A stretch of 64,000 nucleotides of DNA. Source: Polyporus tsugae (Eukaryota; Basidiomycota; Agaricomycetes; Polyporales; Polyporaceae). The position numbers and the translations under genes are program-made. The DNA lies in contig JAHRBS010000004.1 of assembly GCA_024305745.1 (NCBI GenBank), positions 4,464,001-4,528,000 of the forward strand. Direction: 5' to 3'. The notes beneath the pieces were generated by a model. That model was not told the DNA's origin, made no database searches, and saw nothing but the letters and a program-made list of their open reading frames with translations. Of the stretch, positions 10,595 to 20,797 are shown one piece after another. Within the stretch, counting starts at the first letter, position 1; each line of letters begins with the position of its first letter.

Positions 10595-12277
10595 TCACCG
10601 CACCTTTTCCTGGGCGGTGTGAGCCTCGATAGCTTGCACGAAACAAGAACCGCGCACCTCCTCCGCGGGCAACAGCCGCAACTTCTCTCGTTCCATCACC
10701 ATCTCCGCCGCGTCGCCGCCGATCTCCATGCGCGAGTGACCCCGTATCCCGTCCGACGGATGGAGATCCCCATTGCCATCCGAGGTGTCGACCTGCCACG
10801 CCTTTGACGAGGACCATTTGTTGCGGGCCTGCCAGCAATGGCCGGCCGAGAGGTACGTGCGGCCGCACGTGGTGAGAAAGACGTAGCGGAGGGTCGGCAT
10901 CGCGTCGAAGAGCCGAGTCGCGGCGGGGTGGAGGTCCGCCTCGCGCGCGGTGTGCACGAAGTCTTCGTCGAAAAAAACGCCATTTGGCTGGGTCCGCCGC
11001 GACACGGCCTGGTAGACGCTGTAGTAGAAGATGATGCGGAGGTGCGTGAGGCGGAGGTGCTTCATCGAGTCGACCAGTCTGTCCTGAAATGGTGGGCGAT
11101 GTTGGTTGAGCTCTGAATCTGGTATGAAGTGGTACTCATTTACGCACCATGAGCCGATCCCAAGAGATATTTTTGAAACGGGCGGCCGTATGTTGGCGGT
11201 GGATTGCGAGGTCAAGGAACATGACGAGGTGCGAGAGTCTATCTGCTGCCTCGGACGGGAAGAGCCCGTCTAAGATGCGCAAGCCGTCATGGAACACTAG
11301 ATGGAAAGATAAGTTAACTGTCGAGGGCAGTTGCGACGAAGGGCGTCTACCAAACGCTGCCTTTCGGACCACACCTCGTACTCAATGTCCATACGACGGA
11401 TAGGGCACTGGAGAGACATCAGGAAGGCTGCTGTAGCATCGCAGACGACATGGTCGAGACGCGACCAAGAACGGGCCGTCTGTGCCTCTTTGTTTCGTTC
11501 TCGTAGTGCTGGATACTCGTCTCCCGTGACCGTTGGCAGCAACTCGTTAGCGATGAGTGTGGTGTCCAGGTTCGGGCATAGGCGCAGAAGGACGTCTATC
11601 TGGTTGAAGTCACAGATGGCTTCCGTCTTGAGCGAACGCATCGCGGTGAATGGCGTCGTCACGGAAGAAGGAGAGATGTCGAGGGGGAAGTCCTCCAATT
11701 CGAGGGTCTCGAGGGGCGGGGCGAAATGGGCGAGGTGGTGGTGTAATAAGCTCGCGGAGATACCGACAAGCTCGCAACCCGAGACGTGGAGGTATCGAAG
11801 GGGCGACCGCAAGGTGGTTAGAAGTTTGTGCAAGGCCGCCGAATTAAAGGCGGGTACAATCAGTTCCCGTAGAGTGGTCACCTTCGCCGCAGCGGCGAGT
11901 GTGGGGTCATCCATAGTGGCCGTAATGGAGAGATACTCGAGGTGTATTGCTGCCTCGAAAAGGGCTACGAGGCGGCCGTGCACGATGACTTCCAAGTGAG
12001 AATCGTTCTCGGAGGAAAGAAGTTTAAGCCCATATATATAAGGTGCGCGTGCGACGGCGTCCGTAAAGATGAACCTGTGAAACCTGTCGACCGACTCGGA
12101 GTCCGAGAGAACGACAGGCGACATCCTGAGACGGCGCTGCAACGCGCCTTTCCTGATGGTCGAGCAGGTGAGTGCAAAGGAGAGGACATCGGAGACATCG
12201 GGTAGGCAATTGCAGACCAAACGGAGGACGTCGAAGTTGAGGCGAGGCTGTCTATGATGATCTTCCATTAGGTCCAT
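10595..12277 (-). pseudogene. F-box gene F2, broken by a 5 bp insertion
   Basis: This has the same three-exon plan as F1 and starts at MDLMEDHHRQPRLNFDVL (12,277). Exon 1 is open until about 11,320, where CAGTTAACTTATC stands in place of CAGTTATC seen in the right-arm copy F3. The five extra bases shift the frame and give NCPRQLTYLSI and a stop instead of NCPRQLSFHLV. The downstream coding sequence (LDGLFPSEAADRLSHLV, then exon 2 DRLVDSMKHLRLTHLRI, then a short last exon ending EKVR at 10,595) is well kept, so the lesion is recent. A truncated protein of about 326 residues could be made. It is divergent from the zinc-finger gene at 12,529. Confidence 0.82.
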
Positions 12278-12528
12278 TGGGCGATGTTTGTTGGTCGAGA
12301 CAAGGGTGGAATACGTATACGAGGATGAGATCTAGATGTCGCAGTGACGGCACGTCACGGGCGTCGGAGGATGGCCGAAGGCGCTCATCCCGGCTTAGCT
12401 CAACTCCGCCAGCTCGTCAGCCACCGCCAGCCACCGCCCAGCCACCTCCAGCCACCGCCCGCTTCTCCCCTCCTCTCGCCGTCTCTCGGGGCCCCCAGAA
12501 TAATCATACGCATTGGATACTCATCGCA
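12278..12528. promoter_or_regulatory. Divergent promoter F2 / C2H2 gene with CCACCGCC tandem motif
   Basis: This 251 bp stretch separates the F-box and zinc-finger start codons. At 12,405-12,470 it holds an imperfect tandem repeat built on CAGCCACCGCC. The corresponding stretch of the right arm (29,812-30,021) carries the same repeat inverted (GGCGGTGGCTG), with a different copy number. The repeat may affect promoter spacing; no known site was recognised. Confidence 0.5.
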
Positions 12529-14232
12529 ATGGTCAGAGCCCAGGGAAAACAATCGGTGAGCAACGGGCGAGCCGTGCGATGGGGCTTCAGCCACAATGCC
12601 ACAGCGGCTTCTACTTCGAATCGGTGTGGCATGCCATCCCGTGCCCGTGCTCACATGTTGGTCGTGCTCTTTGCAGCCCGAGGAGAAGAAGGAGTCGAAA
12701 AAGAAGTCAGCTACTGCCGCTGCGAACAATGTGAAGAAGAAGCCCGACACTGGCTCATGGCCGTGCAAGATGGATGGCTGCAAGAAGGTGTTCGCGCGGG
12801 AGGCAGACCTGAAGAGACATCAGAGGACGACCAAGACCCATTCCATACCGGGCTTGTACGTTTCCTTTCCGCCGCTCGTCCCCATGCGCACGTACTGAAC
12901 TTGGTCCGTGGACGCCCAGCCAATGTCCGCAATGCGATGCTACTTTCACTCGAGTGCGTTTCTGTTTCTGTTTGCTGCTCCCTCGCGCGAATGGAGTCAT
13001 GAGTGGCTTCCCGTTTCCCCCTCATATCCTCATCGCACGGTAGACAGATGCATTGCGCCGGCATCAGAAGTCCCGGCATAACGGCGTCGTCATCGAGCCT
13101 ATAGAACACGAGAACGACAAGCAATCCGGAGAGGGCGCATCCTCAGGTTCAAGGTCTCCCAGTCCCGCTGAATCACCCGCACGCAGCCAAGGCGAAGGCA
13201 GCGCCAAGGGCTCACCATCCGCAGGCCAGTCAAGCAGCGTCAGAGCGTCTTCCGGTCGAGCTTCAAGCTACTACCGGCCACACACCATGCAAGATGGCTA
13301 CTATGCTGGCTACCCTCCTCGCCCGCCACCGCCCGGGTTAATGATGGACCCCCACTATCCGCCCCCGCCTATGGGTCTACCGACATCAGCCACGCGCGGA
13401 AGCTGGCAGCCAACCGCTGTGCCCCCGCCATGGCCTGGTCCGGATGGCCAACCGCTGCCTCCACCGGGGATGTACATCCCTGCGTCGTACTATCCCTCGC
13501 CTTACTACCGCCATCCAGGAATGCCCCCGCACATGCCGCAGATCAATCCCGAGCTCCTTGCGCAGTCGAACGGCCACTCGAACGGTATCGGTCCTCCCGA
13601 GTCTTCGCTCCGCAATACTAGCGCCGACACGCCCAAGGAACGATCTGCCTCAGCATCACCGTCGGCAGGCCGCGGGGACGACGCTTCGACGGCAGACCCC
13701 TCACAGCGTGCACAGACGGAGGGAGACGCGAACGAAGGCCCAGATGCGTCGACGCTGATGGCTCTGCACGCGGTGCTTGCGTTCCAGAAAGAGCAAGAGG
13801 CGCGCGAAGCAGAGGCGCGGGCTGCCAGTGCGAGCACCGGCAGAGCCTCGCCGCCCTCTGACGTCCCCGTCCAGCCACCAACGACCACAGAGACATCGCA
13901 GGCCGTCCGGGTCGAACATCCGCCAGATGGTGGACCTTCCGTGGTGCCCACTACTCAGATCGACCCCGACCTCGACGCCGTAGGAGAGCCTGACGGCGAA
14001 GACTCGGTGGAACGAGGTAAATCCGTGGAGGAGTTCGTGTCGGAGGACGGGACGCCGATGCTGAATCCCGGTGAGCTGGACACGAAGTGTGCGACAACTG
14101 TGGAGCTGACGGCGATGCTTGTAGCGGAGCTGCTAACTCAGGTGAGATGTGTCCTCGTTGCCATGACTTTACCATGTTCTGAATAGGTTTTCTGTGCAGG
14201 AATCCCTAGCCTCCCCACCACCCGAGCCCTGA
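12529..14232 (+). CDS. C2H2 zinc-finger transcription factor, complete left-arm copy
   Basis: Five exons (12,529-12,555; 12,677-12,855; 12,920-12,953; 13,044-14,141; 14,200-14,232) give about 456 residues. After a short basic N-terminus (KKESKKKSATAAANNVKKK) there are two C2H2 fingers: CKMDGCKKVFAREADLKRHQ..H (C-x4-C) and CPQCDATFTRTDALRRHQKSRH (C-x2-C), each split by introns. Then comes a Ser-rich and a Pro/Tyr-rich stretch (PPRPPPPGLMMDPHYPPPP) and an acidic region typical of activation domains. It is probably a nuclear DNA-binding regulator; the targets are unknown. The last exon is very short (ESLASPPPEP, stop), unlike the two other copies. Adenosine kinase follows in the same direction. 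Confidence 0.85.
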
Positions 14233-14562
14233 CGATTGCTAAGTTTTGGGGACGTCAGCGTATCTTTATGCATTTTCTGCGCCCTATTGCATAATTAGTA
14301 TGCACACATGTGTAGTCACTCGCGCTATGGTTATCGAGATCTGGAACTGTCAAGCTTCAGCTTCAGCTTCAATCCTTGTGTCCTCGGTCCTCGACGACCT
14401 CGCCGTTGAAGTGTGGCCAGCGGTTATCTTATCTACTAGATTAGCGGGCGCGATTGACAAATCTCTCCAACTGATCAGTCGATTACTCTGCATGCATCCT
14501 CATCTTCGACCTTGACCCCCACCAATTGCTCTTTGACGACCCCTCGCGACCAGATAGAAACC
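14233..14562. promoter_or_regulatory. Upstream region of adenosine kinase; edge of the left duplicated arm
   Basis: Similarity to the other zinc-finger copies ends within the last exon (after CCTAGCCTC, about 14,213), so this is the first single-copy sequence of the core. It holds the C2H2 3' UTR and the adenosine kinase promoter, with pyrimidine-rich tracts near the start codon. No clear TATA box was seen. Confidence 0.5.
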
Positions 14563-16191
14563 ATGTCCTACCAGCTCTTTGCCATGGGTAACCCCCTACT
14601 CGACATGCAGGTCACCAACGGCGAGGGGCTCCTCCAAAAATACGAACTCAAGTCCAACGACGCCATTCTCGCGGAGGAGAAGCACCAGCCCATGTATGTT
14701 GCTCTGTATCTCATCCGCTGTCGCCAAGGAGTGAATTGTGCACCATTCCAGCTACCGTGAGCTCGTGGACAACCACAAGATCGCCTACGTCGCTGGTGGG
14801 GCTGCCCAAAATGCGGCGCGCGGTGCAGCGGTACGTTTTGCTAGCTCTGATTCACACCATCGCCTGCATGGTCGTTTCCCTCGGACCAATACCGCGGCCC
14901 AATGCTGCCTCATTGGCTCAGCCTTTATCCCTGTCTGCTCAAGGGTTGTCGTCGTAGCAGACAGACAGCGAGCGTGCCCAATTCGGGCGGCCCAGGGTGG
15001 AAAATTCGTGGTGTCTGCGCTGCGCGAAGGCAGCCCGCAAGCTACATCCGTCACTGTTTAGAACAGTTTGACTTACCTCGTCGTCGTCAACGATGAGCGC
15101 AGTCGGAAAGACGAGGGGGGCTGTCTGAAATTTACGAACATGGCCAGTTCGGGCGCCGCTGGTCTAGGATTGGGCCCTGGTATGCGTCTGAGAGGAATGA
15201 ATATGGAGCGTATTCGGTATGGCGTCCGACTAACGTCTACCACCCAATCCAGTACGTACTTCCTCCGAACTCAGTCGTGTACACCGGCTGCGTCGGCGAC
15301 GATGACCTCGCGGAGCAGCTCAAGGCGGCGAACGCGCGCGAGGGCCTCGACCAGCGTTACCTCGTCAAGAAGGGCGAGAAGACAGGAGCGTGCGCGGTCA
15401 TCATCACAGGCCACGACCGCTCGCTCGTGACGACGCTCGCTGCGGCGGAGAAGTTCGAGAAGGCGCACCTCTCGTCGCCCGAAGTTGCACCCCTTATCGA
15501 CGCCGCGAAGATCTTCTACGTCGAGGGCTACTTCCTCACGCATGGCACCGAGTCTGCGCTCGAAGTTGCGAAGAAGGCGTCCGAGGCGGGAAAGGTTTGT
15601 GCCGCCACCTCCATCAATAAGCATTCCCTAAACTGACGTGTGCCCCTCCCAGATCTTCGTTCTCAACCTTTCCGCGCCGTTTATCCCCCAGTTCTTCGCT
15701 GTGCAGCTCCAGCAGATCATACCCTACACCGACGTCGTCATCGGCAACGAGGCGGAGGCCGAAGCATGGGCTAGCGCAAATGGCCTGCCGGACAAAACGG
15801 ACCTCGCGGCTGTCGGGCGCGCGATCGCGTCTCAGACCAAGGCGAACGCCTCCCGCCCGCGCACAGTCGTCCTCACTCACGGCCCCAAGTCGACGACAGT
15901 GGTCACGGGCGACAACATCGACAGCCCGAAGGTGCATCCCGTCCATGCGCTTTCCGACTCGGAGATCGTGGACACCAATGGTGCAGGCGACGCGTTCGCC
16001 GGCGGGTTCCTCGGCGGGCTTGTTCTGGGCAAGAGCATCGACGAGTGCGTCGAGGCTGGCCACAAGCTCGGCTCCATGTGTGTGCAACAGGTGCGTTTGT
16101 TACGAACGCTCGTTGGAAGAACGCACAGCGCTGACAGGTGGACGTGCAGGTCGGCCCGACGTACAAGTGGCCCAAGGTTCCCATCTTCTGA
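14563..16191 (+). CDS. ADO1: Adenosine kinase
   Basis: Five exons (14,563-14,693; 14,752-14,830; 15,253-15,594; 15,653-16,090; 16,150-16,191) encode 343 residues, normal for the family. It transfers phosphate from ATP to adenosine, giving AMP, and thereby helps the methyl cycle by removing adenosine made from S-adenosylhomocysteine. The ribokinase-fold marks are MGNPLLDMQV at the start, the VAGGAAQNAARGAA substrate region, GCVGDDD, and the ATP/catalytic motif DTNGAGDAFAGGF with its aspartate base. It ends VGPTYKWPKVPIF. The second intron is unusually long at 422 bp against about 58 bp for the others. It is probably a cytosolic housekeeping enzyme, convergent with the RNA-repair gene. Confidence 0.95.
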
Positions 16192-16448
16192 ACGGCGTCT
16201 TCGTTACTGCTTACATACCGTAATGTGTCCTTGCATTGCATGGCGCTCTCAACAGCGTACTGTCCACGGTTCATCCCGTTGTAGCCCTTCCATTTACAGG
16301 AGCTTGATCCATTTGTAGATTACGAGTCAACCATCGTCATATCTGTAGCAACATACCCAAATGCAAAACATGCATCGTGCTTTCGTGTTGATCACTTTGA
16401 CCGCTTGTGTTTATCCAGTACACAGACATACAGAGGTGGGTGGGTGTG

Positions 16449-19085
16449 CTACGTGGGCTCGATTGACAATTCAAGCGCATTCAGATGGAGAGGACCTTTT
16501 GACCAGTGCTCATTTCCAGCGATGAAGTCCGCCCGCACAACCTTCCCGCGAGAGACGACCCGACCTTTCCTCTCCACCTTCACATACACGCCCTCCACCC
16601 GGCCCTCATAGAACATCGAAGGACGATTTACCAACTCCCTCAACTCTTCCTCCTTCGGCATCCTTCCCTGATGCACCACAGGGACCATCCGAATCTCCGT
16701 ACCCCCCAAAAGTCCTTCGAGCGTCCGGCGGTCCGCCCACGAGGCCGTCGACCTATCGTACAGGTCGAACGCCATGAACCAGTCCGGCAGCCGGGTGTAC
16801 GGGATCGAGTGCGTCGCGACGAGCCACTCCCCGAACAGGACGTACCGCTGTGCGAAGAGCGGGTCGCGGTCGAGCACCCGCATCAGGTCCGCGCGGTGCC
16901 TGTCGACCCAGAGCCCGAGCTTGCGGAACTGCTCGTGCGACGCGGGGTTCACGTAGTGCGCGCGGTTCTGTACGAGGATCTGCGCGCGGTCCGCCGAGAG
17001 CGAGAAGCCCATGTTCGCGCCGTCAACCTTCTCGGTGACCTCGACGTGCGCGTCGCCGACGTTGACGTTGACGTTGACGTCGGGGACGCTGCTCACGATG
17101 TCGTCGCTCGTCGCGGAGCCGAGGTCGAGGAGGTGCGCCGTGCGCGGGAACTTGAACAGCCCGACTGGTGGCGAGAGGCGGGCCACGAGCTCCTCGGCCG
17201 CTGCGAACGAGCGTATGATGAAGACCGCCTTGAAGCCCTCCGCGAGAGTGGGCCGGATGAACGCCCCGTGCATCTGCTCCATCGCGTTCCGCACGCGGTT
17301 GCCTGGGGGGAGCGTCGGGTGTCCCGCCCGGTTTTGCGCGCGCGACACGCACAGCGCCCTGTCGTAGTCGAACCATACGCATACGGGGGACTTGGCCCAG
17401 TGCCCCGCGAGCGCGAGCCACTCCTTCCGTCCCGCGCGCGACACGTTGCATAGGTCCAGGAGGACGCGGCCCCCGCGCACATTCCCGATCGCGGTCTCGC
17501 ACGCGCTGCGGCTGCCCGTATCGTCCTGGGAGACGTACGTCCACCCGCGCGGGTCGCGCGCCATCAGCGCACGCGAGAATGTCGACTTGCCTGAGCCCGG
17601 GAGGCCGACCAGCACGAACAGATCTACGTCCTTCGGCAGAGCGCCCTCGCTTTCCACGGGGCACGGCGGGGGCTCGGAGACGAGGTCGGGGAGGACGGCG
17701 TGGCGCTTCCAGATCGCGCTGCAGTACTTTGCGACGAAGTCTTCCTGCTGCTCCGTCTCGATGCTCCCGGGGCGGATCGCGCGCAGGGCGGCGATGGCTT
17801 CGCTGGCGGACATCGCGGGCTCGGTCCTGCTTGAGTCGGGTTTCGCGAACCCGTATGCGACGAGGTAGCATGCTGCGACTGTGCCGGCGCGACCTCTGCC
17901 TCCGCCACAGTGGATGAGCATGGGCGTGTTGCGCTCATCCTCCAGCAGCCGGAGAACAAGGTCCATCTGCTCGATCGTCGGAGGGTGGTAGTTCGGCACG
18001 GGGAGGAACGTTTTGCCAATGTTCTTGGGACCAAACCAAGCGGCGTTGAGGGGTGTCTCCTCCGTCAGCGTAAGGACATGGCGGATACCAAGGTGAGGCG
18101 ATGCGAGCGCGTCGATGTCGGCCGCGTCTCGTGGTGTGGACATCAGCGCAATCTGGAAAGGGACGAGCCATCGGAACCAGCGAGGGAGGCGGTAAAATGG
18201 CTCCGATGTCGAGGTGGGATGGGGAATATACACAGGCTCGCGCGCTAGTCTGCAGAGCGACGGGGGAGCTTGCAGTTCGCGTGCGCTGAGCTCCTCACGA
18301 AGCGTGGCAGACCACGGCTCTAGTAGCTCGCGAGGGGCCTCGTGGAGTTGTCCCCGCTCGGGGTCAGTGAACGCGCAGCCCCACTCGGTGCAGAGAGAGC
18401 ACTCCTCCATCTTCTTCAGGCAGTATTCGGAGACCTTCGTGTCGGAGGAGCGTTTGAAAGCGCAGGTGTACGCGAGCATGGCGAGCTTGTGCTGTCCTTC
18501 CTTGAGGGCTGCGTCGCCCAACCTGAGGTAACCGCGTTCTAGAGTCGGCGCGATCTTGCAGAGATCCGTGGCAGTAACCCTCGCACAACCATACTTCCCT
18601 TCAAGGTGGAACGTGAAGGCGAGATGGTCGAGGAGATCCGGATTGTTCCTAGGGAGAGAGAGATCTGTAGAGGGACCCTGGTAGAGAAGGGAGTCTGGAC
18701 CTTTGTCGATGCTGTGGTCGTCCAGCTGCGAGAGCGTGATATGGAACTGTTTAGGCTTCAAGCCGACCCGTTTGCGGAGAGTCTGCCCCACAGCCCAGAT
18801 GACGACCACGAAGAAGACACCGAGCTTTGAGTTACCTCCAACGCCGAGGACATGCAGGTGGCGAGTGTCGATAGAATCAAGGGGAGGGATGGTACCTTTC
18901 ACCGCATTGTCGCGAGACTCTTCCTTCGTACAGACAGTGATGTGGAAGGAGGACGAAGGGTCGAGGATGTGAGGTATGTGCTGCGCATGAACAGAGTTCT
19001 TCATGTTCGAGATCCCGTTCCTGGCGATGTCGTCCACTTGAGGCCCGACGAGGGCGAGGTATCCGCGGTACCATTCTAGCGCCAT
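16449..19085 (-). CDS. Multidomain RNA-repair protein: 2H phosphoesterase, phosphatase, kinase, RNA ligase
   Basis: A single 878-codon exon. Residues 1-170 hold two HxT motifs (FHITV, His48; FHITLS, His115) spaced as in 2H cyclic phosphodiesterases. Residues 180-250 are helical and Cys-rich (CSLCTEWGC). Residues 290-465 are a dual-specificity-type phosphatase with the P-loop HCGGGRGRAGT (Cys393, Arg399); the usual acid loop reads VPNYHPP, with Asn365 where Asp is common. Residues 488-640 are a P-loop kinase with GLPGSGKST (494-502), as in polynucleotide 5'-kinases. Residues 680-878 are a nucleotidyltransferase RNA ligase: EKVDGAN (Lys686), FGEW, FMAFDLYD, EGVYVK and RGKVVR cover motifs I, III, IIIa, IV and V. 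Inference: it opens a 2',3'-cyclic phosphate, phosphorylates a 5'-OH and seals RNA. It could act on tRNA exons or damaged RNA. It is not an orthologue of Trl1 by domain order. Confidence 0.85.
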   Translation of the reverse strand: MALEWYRGYLALVGPQVDDIARNGISNMKNSVHAQHIPHILDPSSSFHITVCTKEESRDNAVKGTIPPLDSIDTRHLHVLGVGGNSKLGVFFVVVIWAVGQTLRKRVGLKPKQFHITLSQLDDHSIDKGPDSLLYQGPSTDLSLPRNNPDLLDHLAFTFHLEGKYGCARVTATDLCKIAPTLERGYLRLGDAALKEGQHKLAMLAYTCAFKRSSDTKVSEYCLKKMEECSLCTEWGCAFTDPERGQLHEAPRELLEPWSATLREELSARELQAPPSLCRLAREPVYIPHPTSTSEPFYRLPRWFRWLVPFQIALMSTPRDAADIDALASPHLGIRHVLTLTEETPLNAAWFGPKNIGKTFLPVPNYHPPTIEQMDLVLRLLEDERNTPMLIHCGGGRGRAGTVAACYLVAYGFAKPDSSRTEPAMSASEAIAALRAIRPGSIETEQQEDFVAKYCSAIWKRHAVLPDLVSEPPPCPVESEGALPKDVDLFVLVGLPGSGKSTFSRALMARDPRGWTYVSQDDTGSRSACETAIGNVRGGRVLLDLCNVSRAGRKEWLALAGHWAKSPVCVWFDYDRALCVSRAQNRAGHPTLPPGNRVRNAMEQMHGAFIRPTLAEGFKAVFIIRSFAAAEELVARLSPPVGLFKFPRTAHLLDLGSATSDDIVSSVPDVNVNVNVGDAHVEVTEKVDGANMGFSLSADRAQILVQNRAHYVNPASHEQFRKLGLWVDRHRADLMRVLDRDPLFAQRYVLFGEWLVATHSIPYTRLPDWFMAFDLYDRSTASWADRRTLEGLLGGTEIRMVPVVHQGRMPKEEELRELVNRPSMFYEGRVEGVYVKVERKGRVVSRGKVVRADFIAGNEHWSKGPLHLNALELSIEPT

Positions 19086-19745
19086 TGTGTCTGAGGGGGC
19101 AGGGTAGGGGGATGGGGAGCGGATCTAAAGGTGAGAGGAGGATCGTCTGGAGTTACTTGATGTACTTACCTATCAATGCGGACCCTTGGCGGGGCTGTGC
19201 CTAAGTACACATACTGAGTCACGACAGTCGTTGTGATTCGCCCTCCGCGTTGCTGTCCGCCGCCATGCGAGCAAGGTTAATGCTGGAGTGTTGCTGGAGC
19301 GTGCCGTTTCCGCTTTCTGACTCTTCTTGAGATGACTCTTGAAAGAAGAAAACCAAGACCAGTCTATCCTTATGTGAATGAATACACAGGTTTACCGAGT
19401 TCACGCCCATGCTGTGTCACATCATGACAGCCGCCTGAAAGAGCAAGCCGGGGCATCGTAACGACCGAACGTGAAATTGAATCGAGAGCGCGCTGTGATA
19501 TGATAGCTTACTGGGATGAGACAGGCGACGGATAGTTTCAAGAAACTCACCTAGCAACTAACTTCAGCATGCGTTGAAGAAGTCGCAAGACAAAGTCTTT
19601 TTCGTCTCGCAATGAGGAATGCGGGGATGACGATAGTGCAGAGCCAAAGCTCTATGAATAGACACATTACACAAAAACACAAAAACACATGCAATACTGT
19701 ACAATGAGATCCAAGGGAGAGAATGATTAATCAAGAATCCAGATA
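19086..19745. other. Intergenic: RNA-repair promoter and LysM gene 3' UTR
   Basis: Both neighbours read on the minus strand, so this 660 bp holds the 5' region of the RNA-repair gene (near 19,086) and the 3' end of the LysM gene (near 19,745). An AT-rich stretch with CAAAAACAC repeats lies at 19,660-19,690. No gene was seen. Confidence 0.5.
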
Positions 19746-20520
19746 TCATGCCTTAACCGGTAAGCAAATAGGTTCGCCAGGGACCAGTTTCTCGCACTTG
19801 AGCTCGCTGTTTACGTTCAGGATGTCATCCACGGAACATCCACGAGCCTGGGCGAGGTCCCAGCAAGTATCGCCACGGGAAATGTGGTATACTTCGCTCG
19901 TGCCGGGGCAGTAGATGGCCTTGGGCGGGTCGGACGTGGTAGAATGAACTAAGCGAATGACGAGGAGTAGGATGACGGCAACAATGAGGAAGAACGGGAG
20001 GAGGACACGATATGCGCTATTACCGCGGCCAGAATGGATGGAGCCATTCTGAACCGATGAGGGTTCCTGCGTGAGTATAGCGATGGACCACGTCCAGCAG
20101 CACCGCGACGCACCGAGTCGACAGCTAGGGGACGATACCCATCGGAACGGAGATGAACGCCAATCTCGGCTTCCTCGTCATCGACATCGTCCGCAGAGCG
20201 ATCGCCGGTGGAAATCGGAGCATCCGAAACTACGAGACAACGCAGCTTGAGCGGTGTTCCGACGCAGGAGCAGCGTGGACGGAGATCACGGTAACGCACC
20301 TCGTTTCATCTGGCCATATTCAGCACCTTCTGGACCCTCCCAGAGCGAACCATCGCGGTCGCGAAAGTAATACTTGCCCGTGTCCGAATCGTACCCAACC
20401 CGTTTCATGCCCTCCGGCAGGCGGGACGAGTCCTATACAGGCAGCGGGTGGTTGGAAACTGCGCATATAGCCAACCAAATGAAGAATACTCACCTCGTCA
20501 TACTGTGTCCAGCGGCCCAT
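19746..20520 (-). CDS. LysM-domain single-pass membrane protein
   Basis: Four exons on the minus strand (20,520-20,494; 20,432-20,300; 20,229-20,114; 20,066-19,746) encode about 198 residues. The protein starts MGRWTQYDE, then has DSSRLPEGMKRVGYDSDTGK and an acidic linker without a signal peptide. It then has one membrane segment (LLPFFLIVAVILLLVIRLV) and a C-terminal LysM domain (YHISRGDTCWDLAQARGCS, NVNSELKCEKLVPGEPICLP). The topology suggests a type II protein with LysM outside or in the lumen. LysM binds chitin or N-acetylglucosamine polymers, so a role at the cell wall or endomembrane is likely, but the exact job is unknown. It shares a 277 bp divergent promoter with malic enzyme. Confidence 0.85.
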
Positions 20521-20797
20521 GGCAAGCTGGTGGTGGTAGTGAGGGAAGAGAGAAATGGCGAGGCACAGTGGAAAGGCGTCACTTCATTGCTGTGCCCATT
20601 CAATATTCAATATCGGCGGTGGTCGAGGTCCAACGGCAAGTGGAGACGGCGGTCCGCGCCGGTCGTCGGCTCCACGTTATCCGTTCCTTGCGTCTGCAAG
20701 AACCTCCTGCACGCCATCTCGAATTCATCTATAAATATGCGTTCGTCTTACCTTTCGAACCCAAGAACCTCCAAGTCTGTCTTCTACTGTCTCGACA
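20521..20797. promoter_or_regulatory. Divergent promoter of LysM gene and malic enzyme, with TATA-like box
   Basis: Only 277 bp separate the two start codons. TATAAATA at 20,730-20,737 lies about 60 bp before the malic enzyme ATG on the plus strand. The stretch just before the malic enzyme start is pyrimidine-rich (CTGTCTTCTACTGTCTCGAC). Confidence 0.55.

Noticed and set aside
12400..12783. Long frames over the Pro/Ala repeats between F2 and the C2H2 gene, and antisense frames in the C2H2 middle
   Set aside because: They are shadows of GC-rich repeats and of the real frame, without start context or family resemblance.
16506..17871. Plus-strand 315-codon and minus-strand 282-codon frames inside the RNA-repair gene
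   Set aside because: They overlap the motif-rich 878-codon frame and are Arg/Pro-rich shadows of high-GC codons.
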